From Caldilineaceae bacterium (GTDB lineage Bacteria; Chloroflexota; Anaerolineae; Caldilineales; Caldilineaceae): DNA of 64,000 nt. Of the stretch, positions 35,775 to 45,679 are shown one piece after another. Made by a program: the position numbers and the translations under genes. The notes beneath the pieces are model-generated. The model was not told where the DNA came from. It saw only the letters and a list, made by a program, of their open reading frames with translations, and did not search any database. The first letter of the stretch is position 1. Every line of letters starts with the position of its first letter. The stretch is from positions 37,973-101,972 of the forward strand of contig JAJEBF010000050.1 of assembly GCA_022824025.1 (NCBI GenBank). The letters run 5' to 3'.

Positions 35775-37178
35775 ATGAAGAGGACGAAACGATTCAATGT
35801 CTCGCGCCGTGAGTTTTTGAAATGGTCGGCGCTGGCAGGCACGAGCGTCATGATCGCCAGTTGCGCGCCGACGCCTGCGGCCGAACCGGCGGCGGCTGAC
35901 TCGAGCGCGGCGGCTTCCGAAGCGACACCGATCCGGTTCAGCACTTGGTGGGGGACGTTCTGGAACGACTATGCCCCGATCATTGAAGAGAAGACCAACA
36001 CGAAGGCGACGCTAGAGAGCACGCCCTGGAGCGAGTACCACGACAAGCTGAAACTGCAGCTGGCAGGCGGCACCGCAGCCGATGTTATCATGGTCGCCAA
36101 CGTATTCCAGGGCGACTTCTGGACATCCAACCAACTGCATCCCTTTGACGACTACCTGGTGATCCACAATTTCGATGACAGCAAGTATTACTGGAATCCG
36201 GTTGAAGTGGGCGGCTACAGGGGCGAGATCCTGGGCCTGGACCAGTATGTGGCGCACCCGTGTATTTTCCACGTCAACAAGTCGCTGACCGACGAGATGG
36301 GTCTGACGGACACGCTGCCTGAGTTCGGCGATGACAATTTCGACGAGTGGCAGATTGACGACCTGGTCGCGTTTTGCGAGGCGGCGTCGGAGGCCGGCGC
36401 GGGAATGGAAGACCAGGTCTGGCCGATCGCCGGGCCTTTGATGAGTGGGTGGAGCTACTGCACTAAGCACTTTGTTTACGGCAACGGCGGCCAGCAGTTC
36501 GACACTTGGTGGTACGAGGGTGACGAGACGACCTGTCTGCTGGACTCGGAAGAGTCGCTCGAGGCGATTAGTAAGGTGATCGACCTCACGCTGCAAGGGC
36601 ATACCTACCTGGAAGCGGTGGCGGGTCCAATTGAGGGCGGGACATACCGAGCGGGGCGGGCAGCGCTGGCGCTGGCGCCGGTGGGGCTGACGCTTTTCCC
36701 GTCGGCCTCGTTGGAGTTCGAGAAGACTTACATCCACGCTCCGTGGTTCAAGCAGCGGGCGATCCACACGACGGGAGACTTCCTGACGGTGAACAGGTCG
36801 TCGAAGGTGCTGGACGCGGCGATGGACTATGCCATCACGCAGATCATTGACGAGGACGTGGGACGCCAGTTCGTGCGCACGTCGGGGCTATCGCCGGCCT
36901 ACAACAGCGGGCTGTACTACGGCGAGCTGGAGGAAGGCAGCGAGATTCAGGCGGTGGCGGGGATCCACCTCTCGCGCTGGGAGGGTTTCTCGGCCTATCC
37001 TGAGCAGGCCGAGGCGTCGATCCACTATCCGGGCCACGACGGCTTCAAGGCGGCGGCCTATCTGCGCGATACGCTGCGGACGGCGTTTGAGGCGGCCTTG
37101 ATCGGCGAGAGGGATGCCGGAGAGGCGGTCACAGAGGCCGTAGCCGACATCAACGCCGAGTTGGAAGCCAAGAGCTAG
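35775..37178 (+). CDS. carbohydrate ABC transporter substrate-binding lipoprotein
   Basis: A 467-aa family 1 solute-binding protein. The signal has a Tat motif SRREFLKWSA and a lipobox-like MIASCAPT, and the mature part begins IRFSTWWGTFWNDYAPIIEE. The ATG at 35775 lies 8-9 nt from AGGAGGGAG; the ATG two codons earlier is too close. First gene of an operon with two permeases and a PhyH gene. About 270 nt separate it from the first permease gene, which is common where binding protein must be in excess. The ligand is unknown. Confidence 0.94.
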   Translation: MKRTKRFNVSRREFLKWSALAGTSVMIASCAPTPAAEPAAADSSAAASEATPIRFSTWWGTFWNDYAPIIEEKTNTKATLESTPWSEYHDKLKLQLAGGTAADVIMVANVFQGDFWTSNQLHPFDDYLVIHNFDDSKYYWNPVEVGGYRGEILGLDQYVAHPCIFHVNKSLTDEMGLTDTLPEFGDDNFDEWQIDDLVAFCEAASEAGAGMEDQVWPIAGPLMSGWSYCTKHFVYGNGGQQFDTWWYEGDETTCLLDSEESLEAISKVIDLTLQGHTYLEAVAGPIEGGTYRAGRAALALAPVGLTLFPSASLEFEKTYIHAPWFKQRAIHTTGDFLTVNRSSKVLDAAMDYAITQIIDEDVGRQFVRTSGLSPAYNSGLYYGELEEGSEIQAVAGIHLSRWEGFSAYPEQAEASIHYPGHDGFKAAAYLRDTLRTAFEAALIGERDAGEAVTEAVADINAELEAKS

Positions 37179-37454
37179 GTCTTGACGTTTGCAATTACAG
37201 CGCAGAAATGCGGCAACTGCGTGATGTTTACCGCCTTCTTCGCCGCAAATGCATGGCAGAAACTGTTCGAATGTTCGCAGTTTTTGGCAAATCAGTGAAC
37301 AGGTGCAGGCTTTTCAACGCCATTCTTGCTTCTGGCTGCACTGCAAATACTCGGCTCCGTGAAATGTCAACGACTCTTAGGAAAGTTTGGGAAGTGACGT
37401 GAGAGGGGCGGGGTGGGAGAGCCTCGCTCCTCTTTCCGAATGTAGAGGGAAGCC

Positions 37455-38378
37455 ATGACGACTGCGGCGACGCCGCGAAAGCTGCCCTGGTGGCGGACGC
37501 TCAAAGGCCGGGAAGCGCTGGCCGGTTACATCGGCATCTCGCCTTGGCTGCTGGGATTTCTGATGTGGGGTGTGGGGCCGATGCTGCTTTCGGCCTATTA
37601 TTCGCTGACAGAGTACAGCATACTGTCGGACCCGGTCTTCCGCGGGCTGGACAATTTCGAGAGGATGTTCACGCGCGACAAGCTTTTTGCGCAGGCGCTG
37701 CGTGTGACGGGTGTGTACGCGATCGTAACGGTCCCGCTAGGCGTAATCGTGGGCTACGGGCTGGCGCTGCTGCTCAATCAGAAGGCGCGGGGGCTTTCCT
37801 TCTGGCGCACCGGCTTCTATCTGCCCGCCGTAGTACCGGGCGTGGCTACGGCCTACCTTTTCGCCTATGTCTTCGCACACGAGTACGGGCTCGCGGACAG
37901 TGTATTGCAGACGATTGGCATCAGCGACCCGCCAAACTGGTTCGGTTCGACGAAGTGGTCGCTGCCATCGTTGATGGTGTTGAGTCTATGGGGCGCGGGC
38001 GGCGGCCTGATTCTCTATCTTGCCTCGCTGCAAGGTGTGCCCACCGCCCTTTACGACGCGGCCAAGGTCGACGGCGCAAACGCCTGGGGCCAGTTCTGGA
38101 ACGTTACTATTCCCTTGACCTCACCGGTGATTCTATTCACCTTCATCATGGGCATTATCAATTCGTTTCAGGTTTTTACCAGCGCCTTTATCATCACCGA
38201 CGGTGGTCCGGTCAACTCTACTCTTTTCTATGTCCTCTACTTATACCGCAAGGGCTGGCAGCAGCTTGAGATGGGCTACGCGGCCGGCCTGGCATGGATC
38301 CTTTTTATCATCATATTCGCCCTGACGATCCTGGTGTTGCGGACATCGTCGCGTTTTGTCCACTATGAGGGCGAATAA
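37455..38378 (+). CDS. carbohydrate ABC transporter permease, MalF/UgpA type
   Basis: A 307-aa permease with about six helices and the EAA loop LYDAAKVDGANAWGQFWNVTIP near residues 200-221. AGAGGGAAG precedes the ATG. The gene before encodes the cognate binding protein, the one after the partner permease. Confidence 0.94.
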   Translation: MTTAATPRKLPWWRTLKGREALAGYIGISPWLLGFLMWGVGPMLLSAYYSLTEYSILSDPVFRGLDNFERMFTRDKLFAQALRVTGVYAIVTVPLGVIVGYGLALLLNQKARGLSFWRTGFYLPAVVPGVATAYLFAYVFAHEYGLADSVLQTIGISDPPNWFGSTKWSLPSLMVLSLWGAGGGLILYLASLQGVPTALYDAAKVDGANAWGQFWNVTIPLTSPVILFTFIMGIINSFQVFTSAFIITDGGPVNSTLFYVLYLYRKGWQQLEMGYAAGLAWILFIIIFALTILVLRTSSRFVHYEGE

Positions 38379-38420
38379 CCGGCGGCTGACGGGAGCCGGC
38401 AACGACTGGGGGCGACCGGG

Positions 38421-39341
38421 ATGGGAAACCCCGCGGTGGACGAGAGAGGCTCGGTGGCAGTGCAACGTACGTCGATTTTCGATCTGCAATCGCCTGTAGT
38501 CAGCCGCCTGTTTTGGCGGACGGTTCTGTACCTGCTGCTGGCGGTGGGGCTGGCGATGTTCCTGCTGCCGATGGTCTGGCTGGTGAGCGGATCGTTAAAG
38601 CCGGACGGTCAGGTGTTTACGATCCCGCCGACTTTTATCCCGCGCCCGGTGCTGTGGGCCAACTATCCGACCGCGCTGGCCAAGTTTCCGTTCTGGATCT
38701 CGTTGAAGAATACGATGACGATCGTTGTGGGCGTTCTGGTCGGGCGCGTGCTGACGGCCTCGCTGGTGGCCTACAGCTTTGCGCGTCTGCGTTTTCCGGG
38801 CCGCGGCGCGCTGTTCTTGATCGTATTGAGCACGATGATGATCCCGTACCACGTCGTATTGATCCCTCAGTACCTGATTTTCCGCGATTTGGGCTGGCTG
38901 GATACGCCGCTGCCGATCATCGTGCCCAATTGGTTCGGCGGGGGCGCGTTCTTCATCTTCATGATGCGGCAGTTCTTCATGAGCCTGAACAAGGAGATCG
39001 ACGAGGCGGCGCGCATTGACGGGTGCGGCTTCTTCGGCACATTCTGGCGTGTGATCCTACCGCAGTCGTTGCCGGCATTGGGCGCGCTGTCGATCTTCAC
39101 CTTCATGGGGGAATGGAACGACTTCTTCGCGCCGCTGATCTACTTGAACACCGAGGAGAAGATGACACTGGCGGTCGCGATCCGCACGTGGCAGTTCGAC
39201 ACGAATCTGACCTACCAGGCGGCCACCTGGCCGGAGCTGATGGTGATGTCCACCATCCTGACGATTCCGCCGGTACTCGTGTTTTTCTTCCTGCAGCGAT
39301 ACTTCATCCAGGGCGTGGTCGTCACCGGCGTGAAGGGTTGA
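38421..39341 (+). CDS. carbohydrate ABC transporter permease, MalG/UgpE type
   Basis: A 306-aa permease: the N-terminal helix LYLLLAVGLAMFLLPMVWLV, then SGSLKPDGQVF typical of MalG-like subunits, and the EAA loop IDEAARIDGCGFFGTFWRVILP. It follows its partner after 42 nt. As in the first sugar operon, no ATPase gene is encoded with it. Confidence 0.94.
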   Translation: MGNPAVDERGSVAVQRTSIFDLQSPVVSRLFWRTVLYLLLAVGLAMFLLPMVWLVSGSLKPDGQVFTIPPTFIPRPVLWANYPTALAKFPFWISLKNTMTIVVGVLVGRVLTASLVAYSFARLRFPGRGALFLIVLSTMMIPYHVVLIPQYLIFRDLGWLDTPLPIIVPNWFGGGAFFIFMMRQFFMSLNKEIDEAARIDGCGFFGTFWRVILPQSLPALGALSIFTFMGEWNDFFAPLIYLNTEEKMTLAVAIRTWQFDTNLTYQAATWPELMVMSTILTIPPVLVFFFLQRYFIQGVVVTGVKG

Positions 39342-39543
39342 GCCGGGCAGGAGGTCTGCCGCCTTCCTGCCGTGCTTGCCACAGTACGCGACTTCTCGTT
39401 CTGATTCGTTCAGTGGACCCCATTGTGACAATATAGGACACGGGTGGTTGTGAGCGGTCCGTGTCCCATGCGGGTCAGAGAGATCTGGCCGAAGATACCC
39501 TTTTCATTTGTTCGGTAGAGCAAGAGAAACCTGGAGGAAAGCA

Positions 39544-40329
39544 ATGGAACAACATGGAATTACCGTGAGCGACGAACAGCGGCAACATTTTCGCACATTC
39601 GGCTATGTCGTCTTCCGGCAACTGTTCGACGCCGACGAGATCGAGTTCTACGCCCAGGCGCTCGTGCGGGCGCTGCGGCGCGTGCGCGGGGGCGTAGATT
39701 TTGACGGCAAGGAGCGACAGGAGGTGATGCCGATCATCGAGGAAGACCCGGAGTCGTTCTACCCTCTACTGGACGATGGGCGGCTGCTGGACATCGTGGA
39801 TGGGCTGCTGGGCGAGGGCAGCCTCTACACCGGCGGCAACGACGGCAACCTCTACGTGGGCGACACGCGCTGGCACGCGGACGGCGGCGGGCTGCACACC
39901 TATGCGACAATGAAGACAGCCTTCTACTGTGACCCGGTCGGCGAAGGCGAGGGCTGCCTCAGTGTCATCCCCGGCAGCCACCATCCTGAGTATTCGCTGC
40001 AGCTCCACCAGGCTGTGGAGGAGGGTATCTTCGACATTCTCTCCCCGAACGTGCCGGGACGCATGCCGCTGGAGTCGTCGCCGGGCGATGTCGTCGCATT
40101 CGACCATCGCCTGTGGCACTCGTCCTGGGGCGGCGCGGTGGGCCGCCGCATGTTTACCTTCAACTGGGCGGCCTATCCGAAGCTGGGCTGGGAGGAGACC
40201 TGGCTGTACGGCTATCTGATGCGGGTCAACCAGCGGTACGGTAAGCGGACGTTCACCGACCGGCTGATGGAGACGGCGGGACCAAGGCGCAAGGAGAAGA
40301 TCGCAAAGCTCTACGAGATGGGGCTGTAA
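39544..40329 (+). CDS. PhyH-family Fe(II)/2-oxoglutarate oxygenase
   Basis: A 261-aa protein. The iron site is H-x-D in TRWHADGGG plus His in LWHSSWGG, with a following Arg (GRRMF). CLSVIPGSHHPEY is the family signature. GGAGGAAAG precedes the ATG at 39544; the frame opens at 39508 but lacks a ribosome site there. It is the last gene of the second sugar ABC operon, which suggests that the imported compound or its product is hydroxylated. Confidence 0.92.
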   Translation: MEQHGITVSDEQRQHFRTFGYVVFRQLFDADEIEFYAQALVRALRRVRGGVDFDGKERQEVMPIIEEDPESFYPLLDDGRLLDIVDGLLGEGSLYTGGNDGNLYVGDTRWHADGGGLHTYATMKTAFYCDPVGEGEGCLSVIPGSHHPEYSLQLHQAVEEGIFDILSPNVPGRMPLESSPGDVVAFDHRLWHSSWGGAVGRRMFTFNWAAYPKLGWEETWLYGYLMRVNQRYGKRTFTDRLMETAGPRRKEKIAKLYEMGL

Positions 40330-40800
40330 GATCGACTGCATATCCAAAGGCCGACTGATGAAGGGGCCTGCCTTCAACAACGGACTGCTATGCCGAATAT
40401 CTCCGAGGGAACAGGAGGCAGAGGCAACGGGTGCTGAGAGAAGCGTAGTTTGGTTGGTACGCTCGTGGCCGCCGGCTGGAAAAGGCGTTCGCCGAGCATA
40501 CGTGTAGCGGGTGTGCCCCGGCCTACGGACGGTGACCGTCGCTTCTCACGCGTCCTTCCTGGCTATGTCAATGGGGCGACAATTCCTTTGGGGTTTGCGC
40601 TCATCTCATCTCTTAAGTCTTGGGCGTTTAACGGGCCAAGGCGCGTTCTGCAAGGGGGCCGGGAAGGCATCGAATTGCGGTTCACATCCGGGATCGTTCG
40701 ATGCAGAAAGTCGCGGAGTCCGGTTACACAGGTTCCGCTGGGGCGGGCCGGAGGTAGCAGGGAATTCGTTCCCATCTGGGAAGACAGCATTGATATAATA
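40330..40800. other. intergenic, no gene recognised
   Basis: About 470 nt between the PhyH gene and the IS982-like element. Open frames on both strands lack ribosome sites and recognisable domains. No terminator with a T tract was found. Confidence 0.5.
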
Positions 40801-41639
40801 ACCTGAATTTGGAGTTAAATGGTGGCTGGCTATAGAGCCATCTCTTATCCAGAGAGATTGAGCGAGGGCTTCTTGGGTTGCCAAGTGTAAGCAATCAGAC
40901 CGGCGATGAGATTGACGAGAAAGTTGGTCGGGCTGCGGTGGCGGGTGTGTTGAATCTGGGAGATATTTTTGAGTTGGTCAACGATGGTCTCAATGATGAA
41001 ACGTTTACGCGTCAGTAACTTGTCTTCGAGAACGACCAGTCAGTTTTGCATGTTTTTGCGAATCAGCGTGATCAGCTGCATTCCCCGTGCGAAGAGTTGT
41101 TCAAAGAGCGCTTTGAAGAGATAGTCGCGGTCGCCGACCAGCTTCCCCCACAGTGCGTTGGTCATCTGTGGGACCGGTTTACGGGCATCGGTGTTGGCGG
41201 GTGTGAGGTGAACCGCCAGCAAGTCACCCTGGTCATTGACAATCAGATGGAGTTTGAAGCCATAGAACCACCCCATGCCGCTCTTGCCGCGCGCGGCTAA
41301 CCCGGAGAAGACTTGGTGGCGACTGATGCGCCGATGATGGCAGACAGCCAACGGCGTCGAATCAATGAATGCCACCCCTGTCCCCTGACCAAAGCGCACA
41401 TGCAGATAGAGATACATGGCTGGCAGGGAGGATGGAATTAACTCCACAGAGCGCGTGTAATTGACCAGAGCAGGGAATTCAATGCGCGTGCGCTCAATGA
41501 CGTGCTGCATATCGTAATCGACATGACAGAACAGGTTGAGTATACGCATCCCAGAGCACCTTTCTTTGCTGGAGAATCTTGGTTGCAGACCTTCTATTCT
41601 ACCAGCTTGGTAAGGTGCTTACTTACTCCGCATTCAGGT
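40801..41639 (-). mobile_element. IS982-like insertion sequence with nonsense mutation
   Basis: Imperfect terminal repeats: ACCTGAATTTGGAGT at the left, and ACCTGAATGCGGAGT on the opposite strand at the right. The transposase (from 41549) contains VAFIDSTPLAVCHHRRI, KSGMGWFYGFKLHLIVND, LTPANTDAR and GDRDYLFKALFEQL, the DDE core of IS982 transposases. After RKNMQN a TGA (near 41038) interrupts the frame, which continues [17 protein letters not shown] and [18 protein letters not shown] to TAA near 40856. It is probably inactive; the N-terminus is also short. Confidence 0.82.
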
Positions 41640-41667
41640 TGATAGGAACTTTCCCGAATCCGAATAC

Positions 41668-42759
41668 TTACTGGGTCACTGCTGCAGCGCCATACAGCGA
41701 ACTGACCGGCACCCGGCGTCCTTCACCGGCTGCCGAGCGGTAGGCCGCGTCGAGAAGCTCGACCGTGCGCCAGCCGACTTCCGGCGGGGACTGGTTGGGC
41801 GCGCCGCGGACGATGACGTCGACAAGGTTGTCCGCCGGCGCCGACGTCGTGTAACTCTGCTCAGCCGTTATCGGCGGCAGCTCCTCCACAGTGCCGTCTG
41901 CATAGTAAATTGCGCAACGCCTGTGGATAATGTCGGCGTTGATCCAGCCCTGATCACAGTAGATCTGCACCACCATCTCCTGCTCCGGGCCGCCGGCATG
42001 GAGCGTGCCGGAGCTGCCGATATTGGCCAGCGCGCCGTTGTCCATCTGTACGATCATCGCGTCGACGACGTCCACCCGTGTATCGAGGTTGTCCATCAGC
42101 GCCATCACACTGTCCGGCCTCAGCCCGGTCATATGCAGCATCAGCGCCACCGAGTGGGTCGCCTGCAGATGGCCCTGACCGCCGCCCGAGCGCTCCGGAT
42201 CGCTGTAAACGTCGCCGGGTCCGGTAACCGTGTACTGGTACAGGTCGTCGTGGACGCTGTCATCACCCCGGTACAGCGAAATGACGCTGGAGGCGAACAT
42301 GTTGTTGATATAGCGGATTCCGCCCAGCCGCCCCGAGCCGAGCGCCTCCTGTACCCGCAGCACATGGGGGTTGTAGTTCCAGGGGTAGCCGATGATCAAC
42401 TGGCAGCCGCGCTCGCGGCTGAGTTCGGTCAGATGGCGGGCGTGCGCCGCGAGCAGCGTCATCGGCTTTTCGAGGACCACGTGCAGGCCCTGCTCCAGGC
42501 AGGCGCGCGCGGCCTCGTAATGGGCGGCATGCCAGACCGCGATCACGACGCCGTCCAGCCGCTCCTGCGCCAGCATCTCGCCCAGGTCGGTATAGGTCCC
42601 CTCCACACCGAAGTGCCGGGCCGCTTTGTCCAACACGTCGGCGCGGACGTCGGCCAGAGCGGCGAGGTCCGCGTTCGGATTGGCCTGCAGCGCGGGAATG
42701 TGGGCGGTCGTTGACCACCATCCGGTTCCGATGACGGCGATTCGGGCTGTTTCAGGCAT
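41668..42759 (-). CDS. Gfo/Idh/MocA family NAD(P)-dependent oxidoreductase
   Basis: A 363-aa protein with the Rossmann start IAVIGTGWWSTTAHIPAL and the catalytic VLEKPMTL (Glu-Lys-Pro) near residues 95-102. The C-terminal domain holds GGGQGHLQATHSVALML. Family members oxidise sugars, inositols or related polyols. It is followed across an IS boundary by the IS982-like element and preceded by a sugar isomerase gene in the same direction (81-nt gap), a typical pair for polyol catabolism. Confidence 0.93.
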   Translation of the reverse strand: MPETARIAVIGTGWWSTTAHIPALQANPNADLAALADVRADVLDKAARHFGVEGTYTDLGEMLAQERLDGVVIAVWHAAHYEAARACLEQGLHVVLEKPMTLLAAHARHLTELSRERGCQLIIGYPWNYNPHVLRVQEALGSGRLGGIRYINNMFASSVISLYRGDDSVHDDLYQYTVTGPGDVYSDPERSGGGQGHLQATHSVALMLHMTGLRPDSVMALMDNLDTRVDVVDAMIVQMDNGALANIGSSGTLHAGGPEQEMVVQIYCDQGWINADIIHRRCAIYYADGTVEELPPITAEQSYTTSAPADNLVDVIVRGAPNQSPPEVGWRTVELLDAAYRSAAGEGRRVPVSSLYGAAAVTQ

Positions 42760-42840
42760 GGAAGGCTCCAGTTTCCGGCGCTCAGTCTCTTATTGTCAAG
42801 TTCCATCTGAAATTACGAGTGAATCGCGGCGGCCGAACAT

Positions 42841-43707
42841 CTAGCCACCGTGCCCATGCCGCCAGGAGGCGTCGGCCGGCAGCAGGCGTCTCATCTCATC
42901 CCGCATCTTGATCGTCTCGGTCATCACATCCACCTGGTCACAGTCCATCCACGGATCGTGTTCATACTCCAGTGTCAGGTAGGCGTTGTAGTCCGCGGCC
43001 TCAAGCACTTCGACCACGGCGTGAAGGTCAAGCTCCCCGTCATCCCAGCGCGCCTGCAGCTTGCCGTTGCAGGAATGCCGCAGATGGACATGGCCGGCAT
43101 AGGGGCCGAGGGGATCCACGGTTCCCGGATCATAGCCCTGCGCCATGAAGTGGGAATAATCGAGCACGATTCTGAGCGCGGGATTCTGCTGCATAAATGT
43201 CAACGTTTCGAAGGGGCTTTCCAGCACCGACTCGACGTGCGGCTCGAACAGAAACAGCACATCCTCGGCGGCTGCCAGCGCGGCGAGGTCGTTCATCGCG
43301 GCTGCGGACAGCTTCACTGCCTCTTCGTGCGTGATGCCCGCCTGTTCTACGCCCGGCAGCACCAGCACCGACGAAATACGTGCGGCTTTGCAGAACCGGA
43401 GGACGCGCTTGAATGTTTCCCGGTTGGCCGCGCGTACGCTTTCATCGACAGAATTGACCGGCCTGTCGTCGAATCCATCCCCGAAGAAGTAGAGCAGATT
43501 GTTGAGCGGAAGGCCGGCCCCGGTTACGCGGCGGGCTTGCCCCTCTGGATCGCGTTCGATCTCGCGCGAATCGAGCAAGCCGCCGGGCACAGCCATCAGG
43601 TCCATCGCCTCTATTCCCAGCGCCTGCCATATCGCGGCCGATTCCGACAAACTGGCGCCCACGAAGGACCAGGCCGCGCCGGCGAGTCTAATGGTGGTCA
43701 TGGCCAT
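42841..43707 (-). CDS. sugar phosphate isomerase/epimerase (xylose isomerase-like TIM barrel)
   Basis: A 288-aa TIM-barrel protein of the AP-endonuclease-2/IolE-like group. Metal-site segments are FLFEPHVESV (Glu, His), IVLDYSHFMAQG (Asp, His), HVHLRHS and LTLEYEHDPWM (Glu). AGGAAC lies 8 nt before the ATG. With the downstream Gfo/Idh gene it forms a dehydrogenase-isomerase pair. A decayed copy of its 5' end sits at 44490-44665, upstream of the GNAT gene. Confidence 0.9.
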   Translation of the reverse strand: MAMTTIRLAGAAWSFVGASLSESAAIWQALGIEAMDLMAVPGGLLDSREIERDPEGQARRVTGAGLPLNNLLYFFGDGFDDRPVNSVDESVRAANRETFKRVLRFCKAARISSVLVLPGVEQAGITHEEAVKLSAAAMNDLAALAAAEDVLFLFEPHVESVLESPFETLTFMQQNPALRIVLDYSHFMAQGYDPGTVDPLGPYAGHVHLRHSCNGKLQARWDDGELDLHAVVEVLEAADYNAYLTLEYEHDPWMDCDQVDVMTETIKMRDEMRRLLPADASWRHGHGG

Positions 43708-43732
43708 TCAACGAAGTTCCTTTCATCGTATC

Positions 43733-44341
43733 TCAAAGCGATATAGACAGCAGTTCAGAGGTTCCGCCAATGCTGGTGGGCCATTCATCCGGTGTAAACG
43801 CCCAGCCGATTTTGTCGCAGACGGTGCGCCAGCGTCCTTCCATATCCGGCATATACAGGAGAGGCGCCCAACCCAGCGTCAGATAGATTTTCAGCGCGGC
43901 CAGCCGCCAGTCCTCTGTGAAGAGATAGATGTTCCGGTAGCCGGCCTGGAGAAGGCGGCGCACAACCGCCGCGCTCACGGCCATGCCAAGCCCCTTGCCG
44001 GCATGATCGGGATGGCCGGCGAGCCAGCCCAGCGAGCCGGCAAAGGGATGATTCGCATCCGGCCTGTGGTGGGCCATTGCCGTGGCAACAAGCTCGTTGC
44101 TGGCGCGGTCCACGATGAAATACCAGCCGTCCGGCAAAATCATGGTGAACCAGGGACGCAAGACCTCATCGTCCCAATCTTTGAAACCGGCCAGGTCCAT
44201 CAGCTTGTAGAAGGCGGCTTCGTCGCCGGGTTGGTAGGTCCGCAGCGTGTAGCCGATTGGCACGTGAACCTCAGGCGCCGAATTGAGGAGAGCCCTGGGC
44301 CAGACCATCTGCAGCCCTTCCTTCGTCCTTTCTTCGTTCAT
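43733..44341 (-). CDS. GNAT-family N-acetyltransferase
   Basis: A 202-aa protein with the acetyl-CoA site LAGHPDHAGKGLGMAVSAAV (R/Q-x-x-G-x-G/A variant) and the C-terminal NIYLFTEDWRLAALKIYLTLGW, typical of GNAT enzymes. The start at 44341 (MNEERTKEGL) lies 9 nt from AAAGG; an ATG three codons earlier abuts the ribosome site. The substrate is unknown. It is in the same direction as the isomerase gene (25-nt gap) and is likely cotranscribed. Confidence 0.88.
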   Translation of the reverse strand: MNEERTKEGLQMVWPRALLNSAPEVHVPIGYTLRTYQPGDEAAFYKLMDLAGFKDWDDEVLRPWFTMILPDGWYFIVDRASNELVATAMAHHRPDANHPFAGSLGWLAGHPDHAGKGLGMAVSAAVVRRLLQAGYRNIYLFTEDWRLAALKIYLTLGWAPLLYMPDMEGRWRTVCDKIGWAFTPDEWPTSIGGTSELLSISL

Positions 44342-44489
44342 GCGCGCCATCCTTTGAGACTGTCATGGCAACTGACATTGTCCTCCGCCGTTTTCGACTC
44401 TGCAACTCCTTTGGCGATATCTCTTCTCAACGCCCGCCGCCGCCAGCCTGCCAGTGGAACACCTCCGGCAGCCCTTCAGGGTAGGCGTC

Positions 44490-44665
44490 ATCGCTCACGC
44501 AAAGGGCCTGCTCTGGGGGATCGCGTTCGATCTCCTGCGCGTCAAGGCAGCTTGTCGGGCGCGGCGATCAGGACCATCGCCTGCAATATCGCGGCCACTT
44601 CCGATAAAGTGGCGTCCACGCAAGTCAGGCCGCGCAGGCGAGTTCCATGGCGGTCACTTCTTTCT
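44490..44665 (-). pseudogene. decayed 5' copy of the sugar isomerase gene
   Basis: On the minus strand RLRGLTCVDATLSEVAAIL aligns with RLAGAAWSFVGASLSESAAIW of the gene at 42841-43707, and nucleotide similarity extends to the segment encoding EIERDP. The frame is shifted and ends early. It indicates a duplicated isomerase gene of which only about 60 codons remain. Confidence 0.6.
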
Positions 44666-45113
44666 CCAAATCGTATCCGGCGCTTAGTCTGGCAACACCC
44701 TATCACTGAGTTGGGTACAGCCACCGAAATCCTGGAACGAACCGGGTAGAATCGCCTATATCTTGAATCTTTTACTTAGTTTATGTCTAAATGCTTTACT
44801 TACGAGCCGAATTCTACCACGGATAAGTAAAAGATTTCTGGCAGAGAGTAACTGCTAAGCCATCGCCGTTTCGCGAATCTGAACGGGGTGAGCAAAGGTG
44901 TTTCTTACGCCTCTTTCCTCGCATTCGGATGTCAATGGAAATCCGCACACTGGATATGGCTTCGCGGCTAACCTGAAGCCTTTACTTGCAACTCTGAACA
45001 AACCAGAGAATAGTAAAGGATTAAGCGCAGTGTCAGCAATAAACAACCGCTATATGACTTGCTGCAGCATCCTCACTGTATTTTGCGAGCTTATCTGGAA
45101 CGAATCTCATTGC
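44666..45113. other. AT-rich intergenic region with inverted and direct repeats
   Basis: AATCTTTTACTTA (44766-44778) and its perfect inverse TAAGTAAAAGATT (44824-44836) flank 45 nt; a further direct CTTTACTTA lies near 44793, with related CCTTTACTT near 44980 and AGTAAAGG near 45010. No gene recognised. The base composition is much lower in GC than that of flanking genes. Confidence 0.5.
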
Positions 45114-45679
45114 TCAATCATCCAGAGCTTTCAAAAATATCCATTCTGGTTGCTTCCGCGTTCCTTGATTTGCGATACTGCCAGAGATGCGGAGCCTCTG
45201 GATTAGATTGCGGATTTTTGTCCGCTTTTGTTGCCGATTGAGTCGGTCAGGTAGTTTAGTCAACAACGTTTCATCAATATCCTTGCGGCTTACCGGCCCA
45301 TGCTCACGCACCAGTTTCAGAATCAAGTCTCTATAATACAGATTGTCGAAACCGCTTTCGAGAACGTATTCGCCTATTTTCCCAGTCGCCTTAGCGACAA
45401 CGTCCGCCACCATCAGGTTGGGATGGCGTCCTTCTATCAAGCCTGCATTTCTGAGTGAGCGGCGTTCGTTTTTCTCAATGGGTAGTCCTTTCTGCACTCG
45501 GTCGAGCAAAATTACCTGTTCAAGATCGAGATCAGTCCGCTCCAGAAGCAGCCGGGTGTAACGTTCATCCAGAATCCGCCCATCGAGTTTCACGATTACC
45601 GAACCCGGCTTAGTCAGATCATAGTCCGGCAAAGGGAACGACCGTTTACGCTGAGTTTCAAACATGCGTTTGATTCCAC
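45114..45679 (-). pseudogene. C-terminal part of an AlbA_2/RecG-like ATP-binding protein, cut by an IS end
   Basis: The visible 183-188 residues begin GIKRMFETQRKRSFPLPDYDL and run through KLDGRILDERYTRLLLERTDLD to a winged-helix tail (LVREHGPVSRKDIDETLL). They match the C-terminal half of proteins with an N-terminal AlbA_2 (Schlafen-type) domain, usually about 450-550 aa. The coding frame runs back exactly to the IS terminal repeat at 45680, so the N-terminal half was lost there. The ATG at 45665 is internal, not a native start. Confidence 0.75.

Noticed and set aside
37208..37402. 64-codon frame between binding protein and permease genes
   Set aside because: No ribosome site; probably untranslated spacer of the operon.
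40450..40806. 118-codon frame upstream of the IS982-like element
   Set aside because: Overlapping frames of similar length on both strands, no motif and no ribosome site.
40791..41649. TGATA on both sides of the IS982-like element as target duplication
   Set aside because: On the left it is separated from the element end by five bases, so it does not fit an exact duplication.
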